Below, piece by piece: positions 7,678 through 15,679 of a stretch of DNA of 64,000 nucleotides (positions within the stretch are counted from its first letter, which is position 1; the number at the start of each line of letters is the position of its first letter). The stretch is from Bradyrhizobium sp. NAS80.1. Its GTDB lineage: Bacteria; Pseudomonadota; Alphaproteobacteria; Rhizobiales; Xanthobacteraceae. The notes under the pieces were generated by a model. That model was given only the letters and a program-made list of their open reading frames with translations. It did no database searches and was not told where the DNA came from. The stretch is from positions 21,259-85,258 of the forward strand of contig NZ_LGHL01000065.1 in assembly GCF_001908205.1 (NCBI RefSeq), read 5' to 3'. The position numbers and the translations under genes are program-made.

Positions 7678-9063
7678 TTACTGGTAAGTCGCTACGATGT
7701 CTGACACAGCGCGCTCGAGCTGCTGGGCGGTGGCGCATTGGCGCACGACGCTGCAAAAGGTCGCATAGCGCGGCATCTCGGAATCGCCAAAGCCCCAGGC
7801 CAACCGTCCTTCGGGATTGAGCCAGACCAGCCGCTTCGAGCGTTCGGAGACACGTCGCAAGATATCGGCGCGCGGGTCGAGATTATTGCTGCGGGCGTCA
7901 CCGAGCACGATCACTGTGGTCTGTGGCGTCAGCGTGCTCATCCATTCCTTCTCGAAATCGACCAGCGAAGAGCCGTAGTCGGACGAGCCGAAGCCGACCT
8001 TGGACATGATCTCGGCCATCGCTTCTTCCGGCGACTTCTTCTCAAGGATCTCGCTGACCTCGATCAGATGCGAGGAGAAGGCGAAGGAGCGGACGTCGTC
8101 GACCACTTCATGCAAGGAGTGGATCAGGAGCAGGAAGAAATCCGAGACTTGTGCGACCGAGCCGGAGACATCGCACAGCGCAACGATCTTCGGCCGGTCG
8201 CGATGCTTCCGCTTCCACGCGGTGAGGAAGGGCACCCCGCCCCAGGCGGCGTTACGGCGTAACGTGCGCCGGACGTCGAGATGGCCACGGCGCTGGCGCT
8301 TGCGCGGCTTCGAGTAGCGTTCGCGCAGGCGGCGCGCGATCTGGCGGATCAGCGCGCGCATCTCGGCAACCTGGCGCCGCTCGATGCGGGCAAGTGGCGC
8401 GTTGCGCAGGATCTCGTTGCGGAGGTTTTCGGCCTCCTCGCGGGCATAGAGCGCAAGCCCCTGCGAGACCGTGTCACGGACCGCTTCGCGCAAGGCGTCG
8501 AGCGCGTTGCGCAGGCGCTCGGCAAGTGCGGGGTTGGTCGCGGTCAGGTCGTCGAGATCGTCGCGCAGGCGCTGAAGGCCCATAGCGTCGAGGATGCGGC
8601 TGGAGAAGATGCCGCGCTGGGTGGAATAGCGGATGTCAGACAGGGAGGCTGCGCCGGAAGCGTTGGCGATCGCGGCTGCGATCGCATTGCGGTCCTGCGA
8701 CAGCAGCATTTGTGCGAGCGAGCCCAGTCCTTCGGGCGGCTGGCCTTGGCTCGCCTCGCTCGCCGCGCCGGAGGAAGGCGACTGATCGGCGTCCTGCGAA
8801 GCCTCGTCGTTATCGGCCTCGGGCTGATCCTGCCGCGGTTCCGGCTGGCTGAAGAAGAGGTCGAAGCAGTCGCCGAGTGCGAGCTTCTCGTCCTGCGATT
8901 TGGCAAGCGTCAGGAGTAGCGCGTCGCGTAGGATGGCCCGGTCGGAAATGCCGACCTGCTTGACCGCGCGCATCGCATCGATGCTTTCGGCAGGCGAAAC
9001 GTGCACGCCTGCCCCGCGCGCCGCCCGAAAGAAACGATGAAGATTCTCGCGCATCGGCGTCAA
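7678..9063 (-). CDS. VWA domain protein, CoxE-like
   Basis: A 461-residue von Willebrand factor A protein of the CoxE family. The C-terminal half carries the MIDAS metal site CDVSGSVAQ (DxSxS pattern) after a basic segment KPRKRQRRGHLDVRRTLRRN, as in CoxE proteins that work with MoxR AAA ATPases to load metal cofactors or remodel partner complexes. The central region (residues 80-120) is acidic, low-complexity and rich in Q/S/E. It overlaps the MoxR gene by 4 bp, so the two are translated together. No CO dehydrogenase gene is in the window, so the client protein is unknown. Confidence 0.88.
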   Translation of the reverse strand: MTPMRENLHRFFRAARGAGVHVSPAESIDAMRAVKQVGISDRAILRDALLLTLAKSQDEKLALGDCFDLFFSQPEPRQDQPEADNDEASQDADQSPSSGAASEASQGQPPEGLGSLAQMLLSQDRNAIAAAIANASGAASLSDIRYSTQRGIFSSRILDAMGLQRLRDDLDDLTATNPALAERLRNALDALREAVRDTVSQGLALYAREEAENLRNEILRNAPLARIERRQVAEMRALIRQIARRLRERYSKPRKRQRRGHLDVRRTLRRNAAWGGVPFLTAWKRKHRDRPKIVALCDVSGSVAQVSDFFLLLIHSLHEVVDDVRSFAFSSHLIEVSEILEKKSPEEAMAEIMSKVGFGSSDYGSSLVDFEKEWMSTLTPQTTVIVLGDARSNNLDPRADILRRVSERSKRLVWLNPEGRLAWGFGDSEMPRYATFCSVVRQCATAQQLERAVSDIVATYQ

Positions 9064-10007
9064 CCGAAGACGTTGGATCGCGCCGCCTTGGCAATGAAGG
9101 TCGTAACTTGCGGCGCTGCTGCCTCTATATCGGCCTCGTATTTCAGGAGCACGTTGAGCGTGTCCTTGACGATCTCGGTATCGAGCTCTCCCGCCTGGAG
9201 CAGCACAAGCACGCGTGCCCAGTCGATGGTTTCGCTGACCGAGGGTAGCTTCTTCAGATCGAGCGAACGGATCTCGTGAATGAAGCCGACCATTTGCCGG
9301 CGCAGCGCCTGCGAGATGCCGGGGACACGGCTCTCGACGATACGCTCTTCGAGCCGCTGCTCGGGGAAGCCGATATGCAGATGCAGGCAGCGCCGTTTCA
9401 GGGCGTCGCCAAGATCACGCTCGCTGTTGGAGGTGAGGATCACGGTCGGCGGCGTGATTGCGGAGACGGTTCCGAGCTCGGGGATCGTGACCTGGAAGTC
9501 CGAGAGGATCTCCAGGAGAAGCGATTCGAATTCAGCGTCCGACTTGTCGATCTCGTCGATCAGGAGCACGCAGCCACCCGGCTGCTCCAGCGCCTGAAGC
9601 AGCGGCCGCGGCTCGACGAATTCCTTGGAGAAGAACACGTCGCCGAAATCATGGAGCTGGTCGAGCGCGGCATGTAGCGTCTGCGCGCCGCCCAGGACTT
9701 CGCCAAGCTTGTCCTTGAGGATCTGGGTGTAGAGAAGCTGCTTGGCGTATTTCCACTCATAGAGCGCCTTGGCCTCGTCGAGGCCCTCGTAGCATTGCAG
9801 GCGGATCATCTTCATGCCGCGCCAGGCGGCGATGGCCTTGGCAAGCTCGGTCTTGCCGACGCCAGCGGGACCCTCGACCAGGATCGGCTTCTCGATCTGT
9901 TGCGACAAATAGACGGCGGTCGCGATCTGCCGGCTCGCGATGTAGCCTTGCGCGGCGAGGCCGCTCTCCACTGCCTCGATCGACGTCGAGGCCTTCTGTT
10001 CTGCCAC
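9060..10007 (-). CDS. MoxR-family AAA+ ATPase (CoxD-like)
   Basis: Cytosolic AAA+ ATPase of the MoxR group, partner of the VWA protein downstream. Walker A GPAGVGKTE, Walker B VLLIDEIDKSD and the sensor segment PTVILTSNSERDLGDALKRRC are intact, so it should be active. I prefer the GTG at 10007 (VAEQKAST), which has GGAG about 10 nt upstream and gives 315 residues; an ATG at 10088 would add 27 residues but lacks a ribosome site. The final ATGA overlap with the VWA gene indicates a two-gene operon. Confidence 0.9.
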   Translation of the reverse strand: MAEQKASTSIEAVESGLAAQGYIASRQIATAVYLSQQIEKPILVEGPAGVGKTELAKAIAAWRGMKMIRLQCYEGLDEAKALYEWKYAKQLLYTQILKDKLGEVLGGAQTLHAALDQLHDFGDVFFSKEFVEPRPLLQALEQPGGCVLLIDEIDKSDAEFESLLLEILSDFQVTIPELGTVSAITPPTVILTSNSERDLGDALKRRCLHLHIGFPEQRLEERIVESRVPGISQALRRQMVGFIHEIRSLDLKKLPSVSETIDWARVLVLLQAGELDTEIVKDTLNVLLKYEADIEAAAPQVTTFIAKAARSNVFG

Positions 10008-10154
10008 GAAGGGGCGCTCCCAAAGGTCTTGCTTGAGGCTTGTTCTGCCTGCGTTCCCGGCAAAGAACAAGCCTCGTTTGGGAGGCATCAGACCCGCGTG
10101 AACGGCGTTTTTTCCGTTTAACGCAAATACTTGAGCGGTTCGCCGATCGCGCGA

Positions 10155-10355
10155 TCAGTGCCGCAGCAGCTCCGGCTTGCGGATGGTCTGTCTGACCTCG
10201 GCGCCGCAATCGGCGCATTCATAGACGAAGTCGATTTCGGCAAGGCTCCAGTGCGGTTCGACCTCGCGCACATACATCGGCAGGAACCCCATGCAGGTAG
10301 GGCAAATCACAGGCGCGATCTCGATATCCAGATGATGCTGTACATAAGCTGGCAT
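10155..10355 (-). CDS. Small zinc-ribbon-like hypothetical protein
   Basis: A 66-residue protein with two cysteine pairs, CPTC near residue 17 and CADC near residue 50, typical of a zinc ribbon. Start ATG at 10355 has an excellent AAGGAGAG site at 5-6 nt. It is leftward and lies just upstream of the MoxR/VWA operon but is separated from it by about 150 nt, so it may be transcribed separately. Function unknown; nucleic-acid or protein binding is possible. Confidence 0.75.
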   Translation of the reverse strand: MPAYVQHHLDIEIAPVICPTCMGFLPMYVREVEPHWSLAEIDFVYECADCGAEVRQTIRKPELLRH

Positions 10356-10484
10356 CTCGGCTCTCCTTCGCAGGCGACCCAGTAAACCCCGCGCAGAAGC
10401 TACCGCCGGTCGGCCCAAGGCCGTCATCAACTCTTTCGAACAGAGACGGAACGGCGGGCATTTGTCCTTCGCTGTGACATTCTT

Positions 10485-10505
10485 GTTACGTCTCTGTACT
10501 GTAAC
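10485..10505. promoter_or_regulatory. Inverted repeat GTTAC...GTAAC upstream of the quinone oxidoreductase
   Basis: GTTAC at 10485-10489 is mirrored by GTAAC at 10501-10505. It overlaps a plausible promoter (TTGTTA at 10484, TACTGT at 10497) in the gap between the divergent zinc-ribbon and oxidoreductase genes. A regulator site is possible; evidence is the symmetry only. Confidence 0.3.
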
Positions 10506-10581
10506 GGGCGGACCGAATGCCTATTTCACAGGCCGACCCGCATTCCTCGGACCTTCATTCCAACGATAAGGGAGCACCCCA

Positions 10582-11556
10582 ATGACCCATGCCATTCGTT
10601 TTCACAAAACCGGCGGCCCGGAGGTTCTGGTTTGGGAGCAGGTCGAGGTCGGCAAGCCCGGACCGGGCGAGGCGCGTATCCGCCACACCGCAGTCGGTCT
10701 TAATTTCGTCGATATCTACAATCGCTCCGGCCTGTATCCTGCGTCATTGCCGAGCGGCCTCGGCAGCGAAGCGGCGGGTGTGATCGAGGAGGTCGGTCCC
10801 GGCGTCACCGATCTGAAGCCCGGCGATCGCGTTGCCTATGGCGCTTCGCCGCTCGGCGCCTATTCCGAGGCGCGGCTGATCCCCGCTGATCGGCTGTTGA
10901 AGCTGCCCGATGGCGTCGACGACAAGACGGCGGCCGCGATGATGCTCAAGGGGCTCACTACACAGTATCTGATTCGGCAGACCTATCGGGTCAAAGCGGG
11001 CGATACGATCCTGCTCCATGCTGCGGCCGGCGGCGTCGGATCGATCCTGAGCCAGTGGGCAAAACATCTCGGCGCAACCGTGATCGGCACGGTCAGCAGC
11101 GACGAGAAGGCGAAGCTCGCCAAGGCGCATGGCTGCGACCACGTCATCATCTACACGCGGGAGGATTTCGTGAAGCGCGTCGATGAGATCACCGGCGGCA
11201 AGAAGGTGCCGGTGGTTTACGACTCCGTCGGCAAGGACACGTTCCTGAAATCGCTGGATTGCCTCGCGCCGCTCGGCGTCGCTGCGCTGTTCGGCCAATC
11301 CTCCGGCGCGGTCGAGCCGCTCAATCTCGGACTGCTCGCGCAGAAGGGGTCGCTCTACGTCACCCGGCCGACGCTGTTCACTTACGCCGCCAAGCGCGAA
11401 AATCTGGTTGCGATGGCAGGCGAGCTGTTCGACGTCGTCAAGTCCGGTGCTGTCAAGATCGAGGTAAACCAGACCTATCCGCTGAAGGACGCGGCAAGGG
11501 CGCACGCCGATCTCGCCGCGCGCAAGACCACGGGATCGACCGTTCTCACAGTGTGA
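10582..11556 (+). CDS. qor: NADPH:quinone oxidoreductase (MDR family)
   Basis: Zinc-free medium-chain dehydrogenase/reductase that reduces quinones or enones with NADPH in the cytosol. 324 residues, as usual. The N-terminal GroES-like domain ends near residue 120, and the nucleotide-binding site reads HAAAGGVGSILSQWAKHLGA, then TVSSDEKAKLAKAHGCD. There is no zinc-binding GHE or structural four-cysteine loop, which fits quinone reductase rather than alcohol dehydrogenase. AAGGGAG lies about 8 nt before the ATG. Monocistronic. Confidence 0.92.
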   Translation: MTHAIRFHKTGGPEVLVWEQVEVGKPGPGEARIRHTAVGLNFVDIYNRSGLYPASLPSGLGSEAAGVIEEVGPGVTDLKPGDRVAYGASPLGAYSEARLIPADRLLKLPDGVDDKTAAAMMLKGLTTQYLIRQTYRVKAGDTILLHAAAGGVGSILSQWAKHLGATVIGTVSSDEKAKLAKAHGCDHVIIYTREDFVKRVDEITGGKKVPVVYDSVGKDTFLKSLDCLAPLGVAALFGQSSGAVEPLNLGLLAQKGSLYVTRPTLFTYAAKRENLVAMAGELFDVVKSGAVKIEVNQTYPLKDAARAHADLAARKTTGSTVLTV

Positions 11557-11594
11557 TCTCCGGCCGGCGGTGGCGCAGGCCGCTTGAGCCTGCG

Positions 11595-11870
11595 TCACGT
11601 CCGTTCGTGCTTGCGCAGGTCGCGGGCGTGATCGAAACGAATCGCCTGGAGATCGACATCTTCGGGCGGGATTTGGGGGAGGGCCGCTTCCGCCAGGATG
11701 GCGTCGGTCACGTCTTCGACCGAGCTCTCCACGATCTCGTGGATGAACGAGATGTTCCGGTATTCACCCGAAGCTATGCGGGAGACGACCTCGCGCCTTG
11801 TGATCTCGGGATCGACGATCGCCTCGCGGCCGCGACGTCCGTAGTCGATCATCACGACGAAATACTGCAT
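11595..11870 (-). CDS. Hypothetical protein
   Basis: A 91-residue soluble protein starting MQYFVVMIDYGRRGREAIVDPEITRREVV, rich in acidic residues toward the C-terminus (VEDVTDAILAEAA). The motif MIDYGRRGREAIVDPE suggests a small regulatory or phage-like protein, but I do not know the family. An in-frame GTG at 11888 would add six residues. It lies close downstream of the S24 repressor gene on the same strand (gap 61 nt) and may be co-transcribed with it. Confidence 0.6.
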   Translation of the reverse strand: MQYFVVMIDYGRRGREAIVDPEITRREVVSRIASGEYRNISFIHEIVESSVEDVTDAILAEAALPQIPPEDVDLQAIRFDHARDLRKHERT

Positions 11871-11931
11871 GAAACAACTCTGCCGCACCCCTGTGGTCGG
11901 AGCGCGGCAGAGTATTTCCGAAAAGCAGAAT

Positions 11932-12540
11932 TTACTTGCTCTTCTTGCGTGGGCGGGCCGACTTGGCGCGCAGCCGCTCGAGCTGGCCCTTGGGCATGGA
12001 GAGGCAAATCTCTCCGACCCAGTCGAGCTTGACGCCGACGATCGGCTTGGCGTTGAAGCTGGTGAGATTGACGACGGAGGGGGATTTGCCCCGTTCGATG
12101 GTCTTCAGGTAGCGCTCGCCGGTCTTGAGCCGGACCACGGCCTCTTCGCCGTAGAAGCTCGACAGCGGGTGGCGCTGGTCCTTGTAGACCACGATCACGT
12201 CGCCGCTCTCGTATTTGGGCAACATCGAATCGCCCACGATCTCGAATGCGACCGTTTCTTCCATGATCGGGAAGGGCAGTGCGATGTCGCCAAGCCCCTC
12301 CGGGGGGACCTGCTCGTAATCCGGCTCGATCACCGCGCCAGCACCGACCCGGCCCATGATCGGCGCGAGATTGAGCTCAAGATATTCCATGATCGGCAGA
12401 ATTTCCGAGGCCTTCACCAGGCGCTCGCCGCCGAGGATCTCCGACACTGCGCCGGGACGCACGCCCATGGCCGCTGCCAGGCCGCCCTTGCTCTTGCCCG
12501 TCTTCTCGAGGCCTCGCTCGATCATCGCAACGTCCAACAT
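11932..12540 (-). CDS. XRE/S24-family transcriptional repressor (LexA/CI-like)
   Basis: A 202-residue regulator with an N-terminal helix-turn-helix (KSKGGLAAAMGVRPGAVSEILGG, residues about 17-40) and a C-terminal S24 peptidase domain. The self-cleavage serine lies in VGDSMLPKYESGD and the partner lysine in VVRLKTGERYLK. Such proteins repress their own and divergent promoters and are inactivated by RecA-stimulated cleavage. ATG at 12540 has GAGGG upstream. It is divergent from the GcrA-like gene, and a perfect palindrome lies within its likely promoter. This is the arrangement of a phage-type genetic switch, although no phage structural genes are near. Confidence 0.85.
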   Translation of the reverse strand: MLDVAMIERGLEKTGKSKGGLAAAMGVRPGAVSEILGGERLVKASEILPIMEYLELNLAPIMGRVGAGAVIEPDYEQVPPEGLGDIALPFPIMEETVAFEIVGDSMLPKYESGDVIVVYKDQRHPLSSFYGEEAVVRLKTGERYLKTIERGKSPSVVNLTSFNAKPIVGVKLDWVGEICLSMPKGQLERLRAKSARPRKKSK

Positions 12541-12580
12541 GGTGATATCCCTCGATTGCCAATCGCTCCGCCTCTTGTAA

Positions 12581-12651
12581 TCCGAAATTCGGAATTGATG
12601 CAATTATGAATATCAGAAATGTCGCTTGACTTCGACTTCGGAATACCGGAA
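12581..12651. promoter_or_regulatory. Operator region between S24 repressor and GcrA-like gene
   Basis: Two related inverted repeats lie in the divergent promoter region: TCCGAAATTCGGA at 12581-12593 (six-base arms around one base) and TTCGGAATACCGGAA at 12637-12651 (imperfect). Both contain CGGAAT/ATTCCG. The first falls in the spacer of a plausible leftward promoter (TTGCAT, 18 nt, TACAAG); the second follows TTGACT at 12626, a plausible rightward -35. They are good candidate sites for the S24 repressor. Basis: sequence symmetry and location. Confidence 0.5.
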
Positions 12652-12663
12652 TGTGTGTTCCGT

Positions 12664-12685
12664 CTGCCGGTCGTTCGACCGGCAG
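12664..12685 (+). promoter_or_regulatory. Stem-loop in the leader of the GcrA-like gene
   Basis: A perfect 9-bp stem, CTGCCGGTC against GACCGGCAG, closed by GTTC, sits 21 nt before the ATG. If transcription begins from the TTGACT promoter, this hairpin would be at the very 5' end of the mRNA, where it could stabilise the transcript. There is no T-run, so it is not an intrinsic terminator. Confidence 0.45.
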
Positions 12686-12706
12686 GGCGCATCACAGGAT
12701 AGCAGC

Positions 12707-13240
12707 ATGGAACCGGGCCATTGGCCGTCGGAGCACTCCGACGCGCTTCGCGAGTATTTTATCAAGGGAATGTCTTATGCGGAGATCGGACGACAGATTA
12801 ATGCAAGGTTTGGAGCGGCTTACACGCGCAATGCTGTGGCCGGCCGCGCCAAGCGGCTGGGGCTCCTCGCGTCGGCACCGATGACGAGTCCGTCGATCGT
12901 GCCGTCTTTGCCGTCTGGAGCCTGTCTTGTTTCCCCGCATCGCTCCGCGCTACCGAATCTGAACCTGCCGCCGAAATCCGCGCTGAAGCCGGCCGCACCG
13001 GTCAAGTTGCGCTGCGTCGGCGTCCAGCCGCGCCTGATCTCACTGGTCGAACTTGCGCCCGGCGACTGCCGTTATCCCTACGGTGGCGACAAGGACGAGG
13101 AGGAGATCACCTTCTGCGGCCATCCGCGCCAGCCGGACTCGAGCTATTGCACGCCGCATGCACGCCTGACGCGCCGGTCTGAAGTTGCGTCCACCCGTGT
13201 CGCCGGTCCCGTCGTGCTGAGGTTGATCTCCGCTGCCTGA
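12707..13240 (+). CDS. GcrA-family cell cycle regulator-like protein
   Basis: A 177-residue protein with the GcrA layout: an N-terminal helix-turn-helix-like domain (EHSDALREYFIKGMSYAEI...TRNAVAGRAKRLGL, residues 7-52), a proline-rich variable linker, and a C-terminal domain with DCRYPYG and the cysteine/histidine pattern FCGHPRQPDSSYCTPHARL. GcrA binds sigma-70 and methylated GANTC promoters in alphaproteobacteria. The motif TRNAV is conserved, but the protein looks like a divergent paralogue rather than the chromosomal master regulator. ATG at 12707 has AGGA upstream. It is divergent from an S24 repressor, unlike a housekeeping gcrA. Confidence 0.78.
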   Translation: MEPGHWPSEHSDALREYFIKGMSYAEIGRQINARFGAAYTRNAVAGRAKRLGLLASAPMTSPSIVPSLPSGACLVSPHRSALPNLNLPPKSALKPAAPVKLRCVGVQPRLISLVELAPGDCRYPYGGDKDEEEITFCGHPRQPDSSYCTPHARLTRRSEVASTRVAGPVVLRLISAA

Positions 13241-13286
13241 CCGAGCGGCGACCCATTTAATCGTCAAACTCTCAAGGAGCCTCCGA

Positions 13287-13862
13287 ATGGCGCGTGCCCG
13301 ACGCAACAAGTCCTACAAGATGGCGAATATCTACGACCGGCGGTCGCGCGACGTGCCGTTCAATGCCGAGATGGTGGAGGTCGAGGTCGACAATCCCCTG
13401 GCCCTCGATCCCGGCGAGAAGATTGTCGCCATCCGCTCGATCCGCAGCGATCCGCTCGGCCGGTTGCACTCGCACCACCAGATTGACGAGGCGCAATATC
13501 GCGGCGGGCGAGCCTATCAGAACGATTGGGAGAGGGCGGAACGGGGGCCTCAAGCGATGGATCCGACCCGCGAATATGTCGACGGCGCGCGCACGCGCGA
13601 GCCTGTCACCGAGAGCCAGCGCCAGGCAGTGCTGCGGCTGAATCGGGTGGAACGCGAACTCGGCACCGACGGGGCGGCGCTGGTGCACGACGTGCTGGTG
13701 CTGGGGCTGACCATGGACCAGATCGGACAGCGCCGCGACGTCCGCACCCAGCGCTGGAACGACTATTTTGCGCGACGTTTTCGTGAATGCCTGGACCGGC
13801 TGGCGCTGATCTACGGCTTTGCGACGGAAGCCCGGACACAGCGTGCAGAGCGGCGCAGATGA
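13287..13862 (+). CDS. Hypothetical protein, DUF6456-like C-terminus
   Basis: A 191-residue basic protein. The N-terminus (MARARRNKSYKMANIYDRR) is highly basic; the C-terminal 90 residues (GTDGAALVHDVLVLGLTMDQIG followed by RWNDYFARRFRECLDRLALIYG) look like a helix-rich DNA-binding module of the type seen in DUF6456 proteins of rhizobia. AAGGAG lies 8 nt before the ATG. It follows the GcrA-like gene by 46 nt on the same strand, so they are probably one operon. Function not known; family assignment is from memory of the pattern. Confidence 0.7.
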   Translation: MARARRNKSYKMANIYDRRSRDVPFNAEMVEVEVDNPLALDPGEKIVAIRSIRSDPLGRLHSHHQIDEAQYRGGRAYQNDWERAERGPQAMDPTREYVDGARTREPVTESQRQAVLRLNRVERELGTDGAALVHDVLVLGLTMDQIGQRRDVRTQRWNDYFARRFRECLDRLALIYGFATEARTQRAERRR

Positions 13863-13870
13863 CGACGGCA

Positions 13871-13894
13871 CGCCGGCGGCTTCGGCCGCCGGCG
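13871..13894. terminator. Bidirectional hairpin between convergent genes
   Basis: A perfect 10-bp stem, CGCCGGCGGC against GCCGCCGGCG, closed by a TTCG tetraloop. It lies between the end of the gene at 13862 and the convergent gene ending at 13909. There is no T-run on either side, but the very stable UUCG hairpin would block transcription or exonucleases from both directions. Confidence 0.6.
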
Positions 13895-13908
13895 GACCAG
13901 TCTGCTGC

Positions 13909-14265
13909 TTACGGATGCGGTGCGATCTGGTAAGGCGTCGTATAGGGCTCGACACGAAGCGAAGCGTTGGCCAGAAGCCCGATCCTGGCAGTCGGCGCCT
14001 GCTGCAATTCACCGTTCGGGCCGCGGTGCATGTTATACTGCCAGACCGTGAGATCGCCCTTCTGTGCCAGCGCATGCGCAACCGCGCTCGCATCATTGCC
14101 GCCAAGCGCCTGAAGCTCCTCCGTCGACAAGCCGACGACGATTTCGTCCTTGATAGTGACGATCTTGAACAGGTTCATCTTGGTCTCCTGCGCCCATGCG
14201 CCTTGTATCGAGAGGGTGAGAAGCGCGAGCGCGGCGCCCTTGATGAGATCGCAGCGAGAAAGCAT
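13909..14265 (-). CDS. Hypothetical exported protein
   Basis: A 118-residue protein with a clear signal peptide (LIKGAALALLTLSIQGAWA, cleavage after AWA near residue 25). The mature part is small and without cysteines. ATG at 14265 has AAAGGACG upstream; an upstream Met at 14385 would bury the signal peptide and is rejected. Convergent with the DUF6456-like gene. Periplasmic location is predicted; function unknown. Confidence 0.65.
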   Translation of the reverse strand: MLSRCDLIKGAALALLTLSIQGAWAQETKMNLFKIVTIKDEIVVGLSTEELQALGGNDASAVAHALAQKGDLTVWQYNMHRGPNGELQQAPTARIGLLANASLRVEPYTTPYQIAPHP

Positions 14266-14465
14266 GCTGTCGTCCTTTGGTGCTGACGCGCGCCCGAATC
14301 GGTGAGTGTCCATCAGCCATGGCGCCCGTGATCTGCGTGGCCGTTTCGCGACCACTTGGTCGTTCGCTCCCCAACAACGGTTCACGGGCGTAAATATAAC
14401 CGGGGCCGATGAACCTTGATGCGAAGACGTGCGTCCAAATCGGGAAGCTCGAGGGGATTCGTCAG

Positions 14466-14930
14466 ATGAAATTCACCGGCATCGCTGGCCTTTTGGTGTC
14501 GCTGGGTATCGCAGGCACTGCCCTGGCTGCCGATCCGTTCTACGTCGGAAGCTGGACATTCACGACCGCTGTGGTCGCGCCATGGGCCGATCCGCAACGC
14601 AAGCCTGACGATACCGAGCGGGCGCGGCTGATGGGACGGGCGGTCGTCTTCAAGGCGAGAGCGATCTTAGGGCCTCGTCCCTTTGCCTGCGCCAAGCCGC
14701 AGTACAAGGTGACGGATTATGGTCCCGACATGATCTTTCAGGGCGCATTCGACGTGATGCAACGTGCCGACAAGAAGGCCGATCCGAAGGCGATTGCCGC
14801 CTCCCTCGGCTTCACCGGTGCCGTGATCAAGACGCTGGAGACCGGCTGCGAGATCGACGTTCATTTCGTCGACGAGACAACCGCCGAGGTCGGACTCAAC
14901 AATTACGTGTATACGCTGAAGAAGCGCTAA
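14466..14930 (+). CDS. Hypothetical exported protein
   Basis: A 154-residue protein with an N-terminal signal peptide (MKFTGIAGLLVSLGIAGTALA, then ADPFYVGSWTF). The mature domain begins with YVGSWTF, a pattern common in lipocalin-like or META-like small beta proteins, and has two cysteines (near FACAKPQYK and ETGCEID) that could form a disulfide. GAGGGG precedes the ATG at 14466. Monocistronic. Function unknown. Confidence 0.68.
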   Translation: MKFTGIAGLLVSLGIAGTALAADPFYVGSWTFTTAVVAPWADPQRKPDDTERARLMGRAVVFKARAILGPRPFACAKPQYKVTDYGPDMIFQGAFDVMQRADKKADPKAIAASLGFTGAVIKTLETGCEIDVHFVDETTAEVGLNNYVYTLKKR

Positions 14931-15348
14931 TTTGCGTCAGCCGCTGTCCGTTCACATCAGAAACATGGTGAAACGCCGCGCCGGTTGACTGCGATCAAGG
15001 CTGTGGCGTGTGGATGCAGCTTCTTGACGCAGGTGGGTGACGGCGGTCCATATTCCTGTTACCGGGAATTGCCGTGGCGCGATGCATGCGAAGCGTCACT
15101 ACACCACTGGTTGGGCTTGCCGGAGGGGTTGTTCTTTGGCATAAGTGCAACTTGTTGGGTTGAGCCTGTCCGTTCGGACGTATCGTTCGGCCCGCTAACC
15201 CTCCGGGGCCGCCGGCCGAGGGTTTGTGGTCAAGCATGGCGTCCGGCTATGGCGTTCGGGTCTTGAGCCGGACCTCGACGACAGATCACCTCGACGACAG
15301 ACCACAAAGGCCGATACTTGTCATGGGTGCGAGATTCATAGGTGCGAG
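14931..15348. other. Intergenic region with hairpins and a short direct repeat
   Basis: About 420 nt without a convincing gene. It contains a small hairpin GTCCG-TT-CGGAC near 15168, a longer one with arms ACCCTC/GAGGGT near 15199-15224, and two copies of ACCTCGACGACAGA 16 nt apart (15272 and 15288). None has a T-run. A non-coding RNA or untranslated leader for the gene at 15349 is possible but unsupported. Confidence 0.35.
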
Positions 15349-15534
15349 ATGAAGAACCTCAATTTCGCGGCCGAACTGCACCTCAAGCTCGGTGCGCCTG
15401 CGAGCGGTACCGTGGAAAGCCTGCGCCTGCTTCGCGCGTTTCTCAAGCTTGAGCCGCGACAGCGTTTCGAGGTGATCAGGCTCGTCGAAGACCTCGCCAC
15501 CGAAGAAGCACTTCCCGAGCGCCCCCTGTCCTGA
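15349..15534 (+). CDS. Small hypothetical protein
   Basis: A 61-residue protein starting MKNLNFAAELHLKLGAPASG. It is mostly helical (LRLLRAFLKLEPRQRFEVIRLVEDLA) with an acidic-proline tail. ATG at 15349 has AGGTG about 6 nt upstream. Length and composition suggest a real gene; I do not recognise a family. Confidence 0.5.
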   Translation: MKNLNFAAELHLKLGAPASGTVESLRLLRAFLKLEPRQRFEVIRLVEDLATEEALPERPLS

Positions 15535-15679
15535 GCCAGGCCGCGCGCCGGCGCTAGGCCTTCTCCCTCGCTTTCCCGCCGGATCCCGGAACGCCGGGTG
15601 ACGTCTGCCCCAAGGCAGACCGCTGGAACGCGATCCGGCAAGTGTGGTATTTAGTTAGGAAAAAGGGAGGAGTGCGACC

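Noticed and set aside
7678..10007. Part of a CO dehydrogenase (cox) cluster
   Set aside because: The MoxR and VWA proteins are CoxD/CoxE-like, but no coxL, coxM or coxS gene is present, so no link to CO oxidation is claimed.
11932..13862. Intact prophage around the S24/GcrA-like pair
   Set aside because: No integrase, terminase, capsid or tail gene, and no attachment-site repeat was seen in the surrounding 10 kb.
14985..15266. Plus-strand open frame of 93 codons
   Set aside because: No ribosome site; cysteine/tryptophan/arginine-rich product without pattern; it crosses a hairpin.
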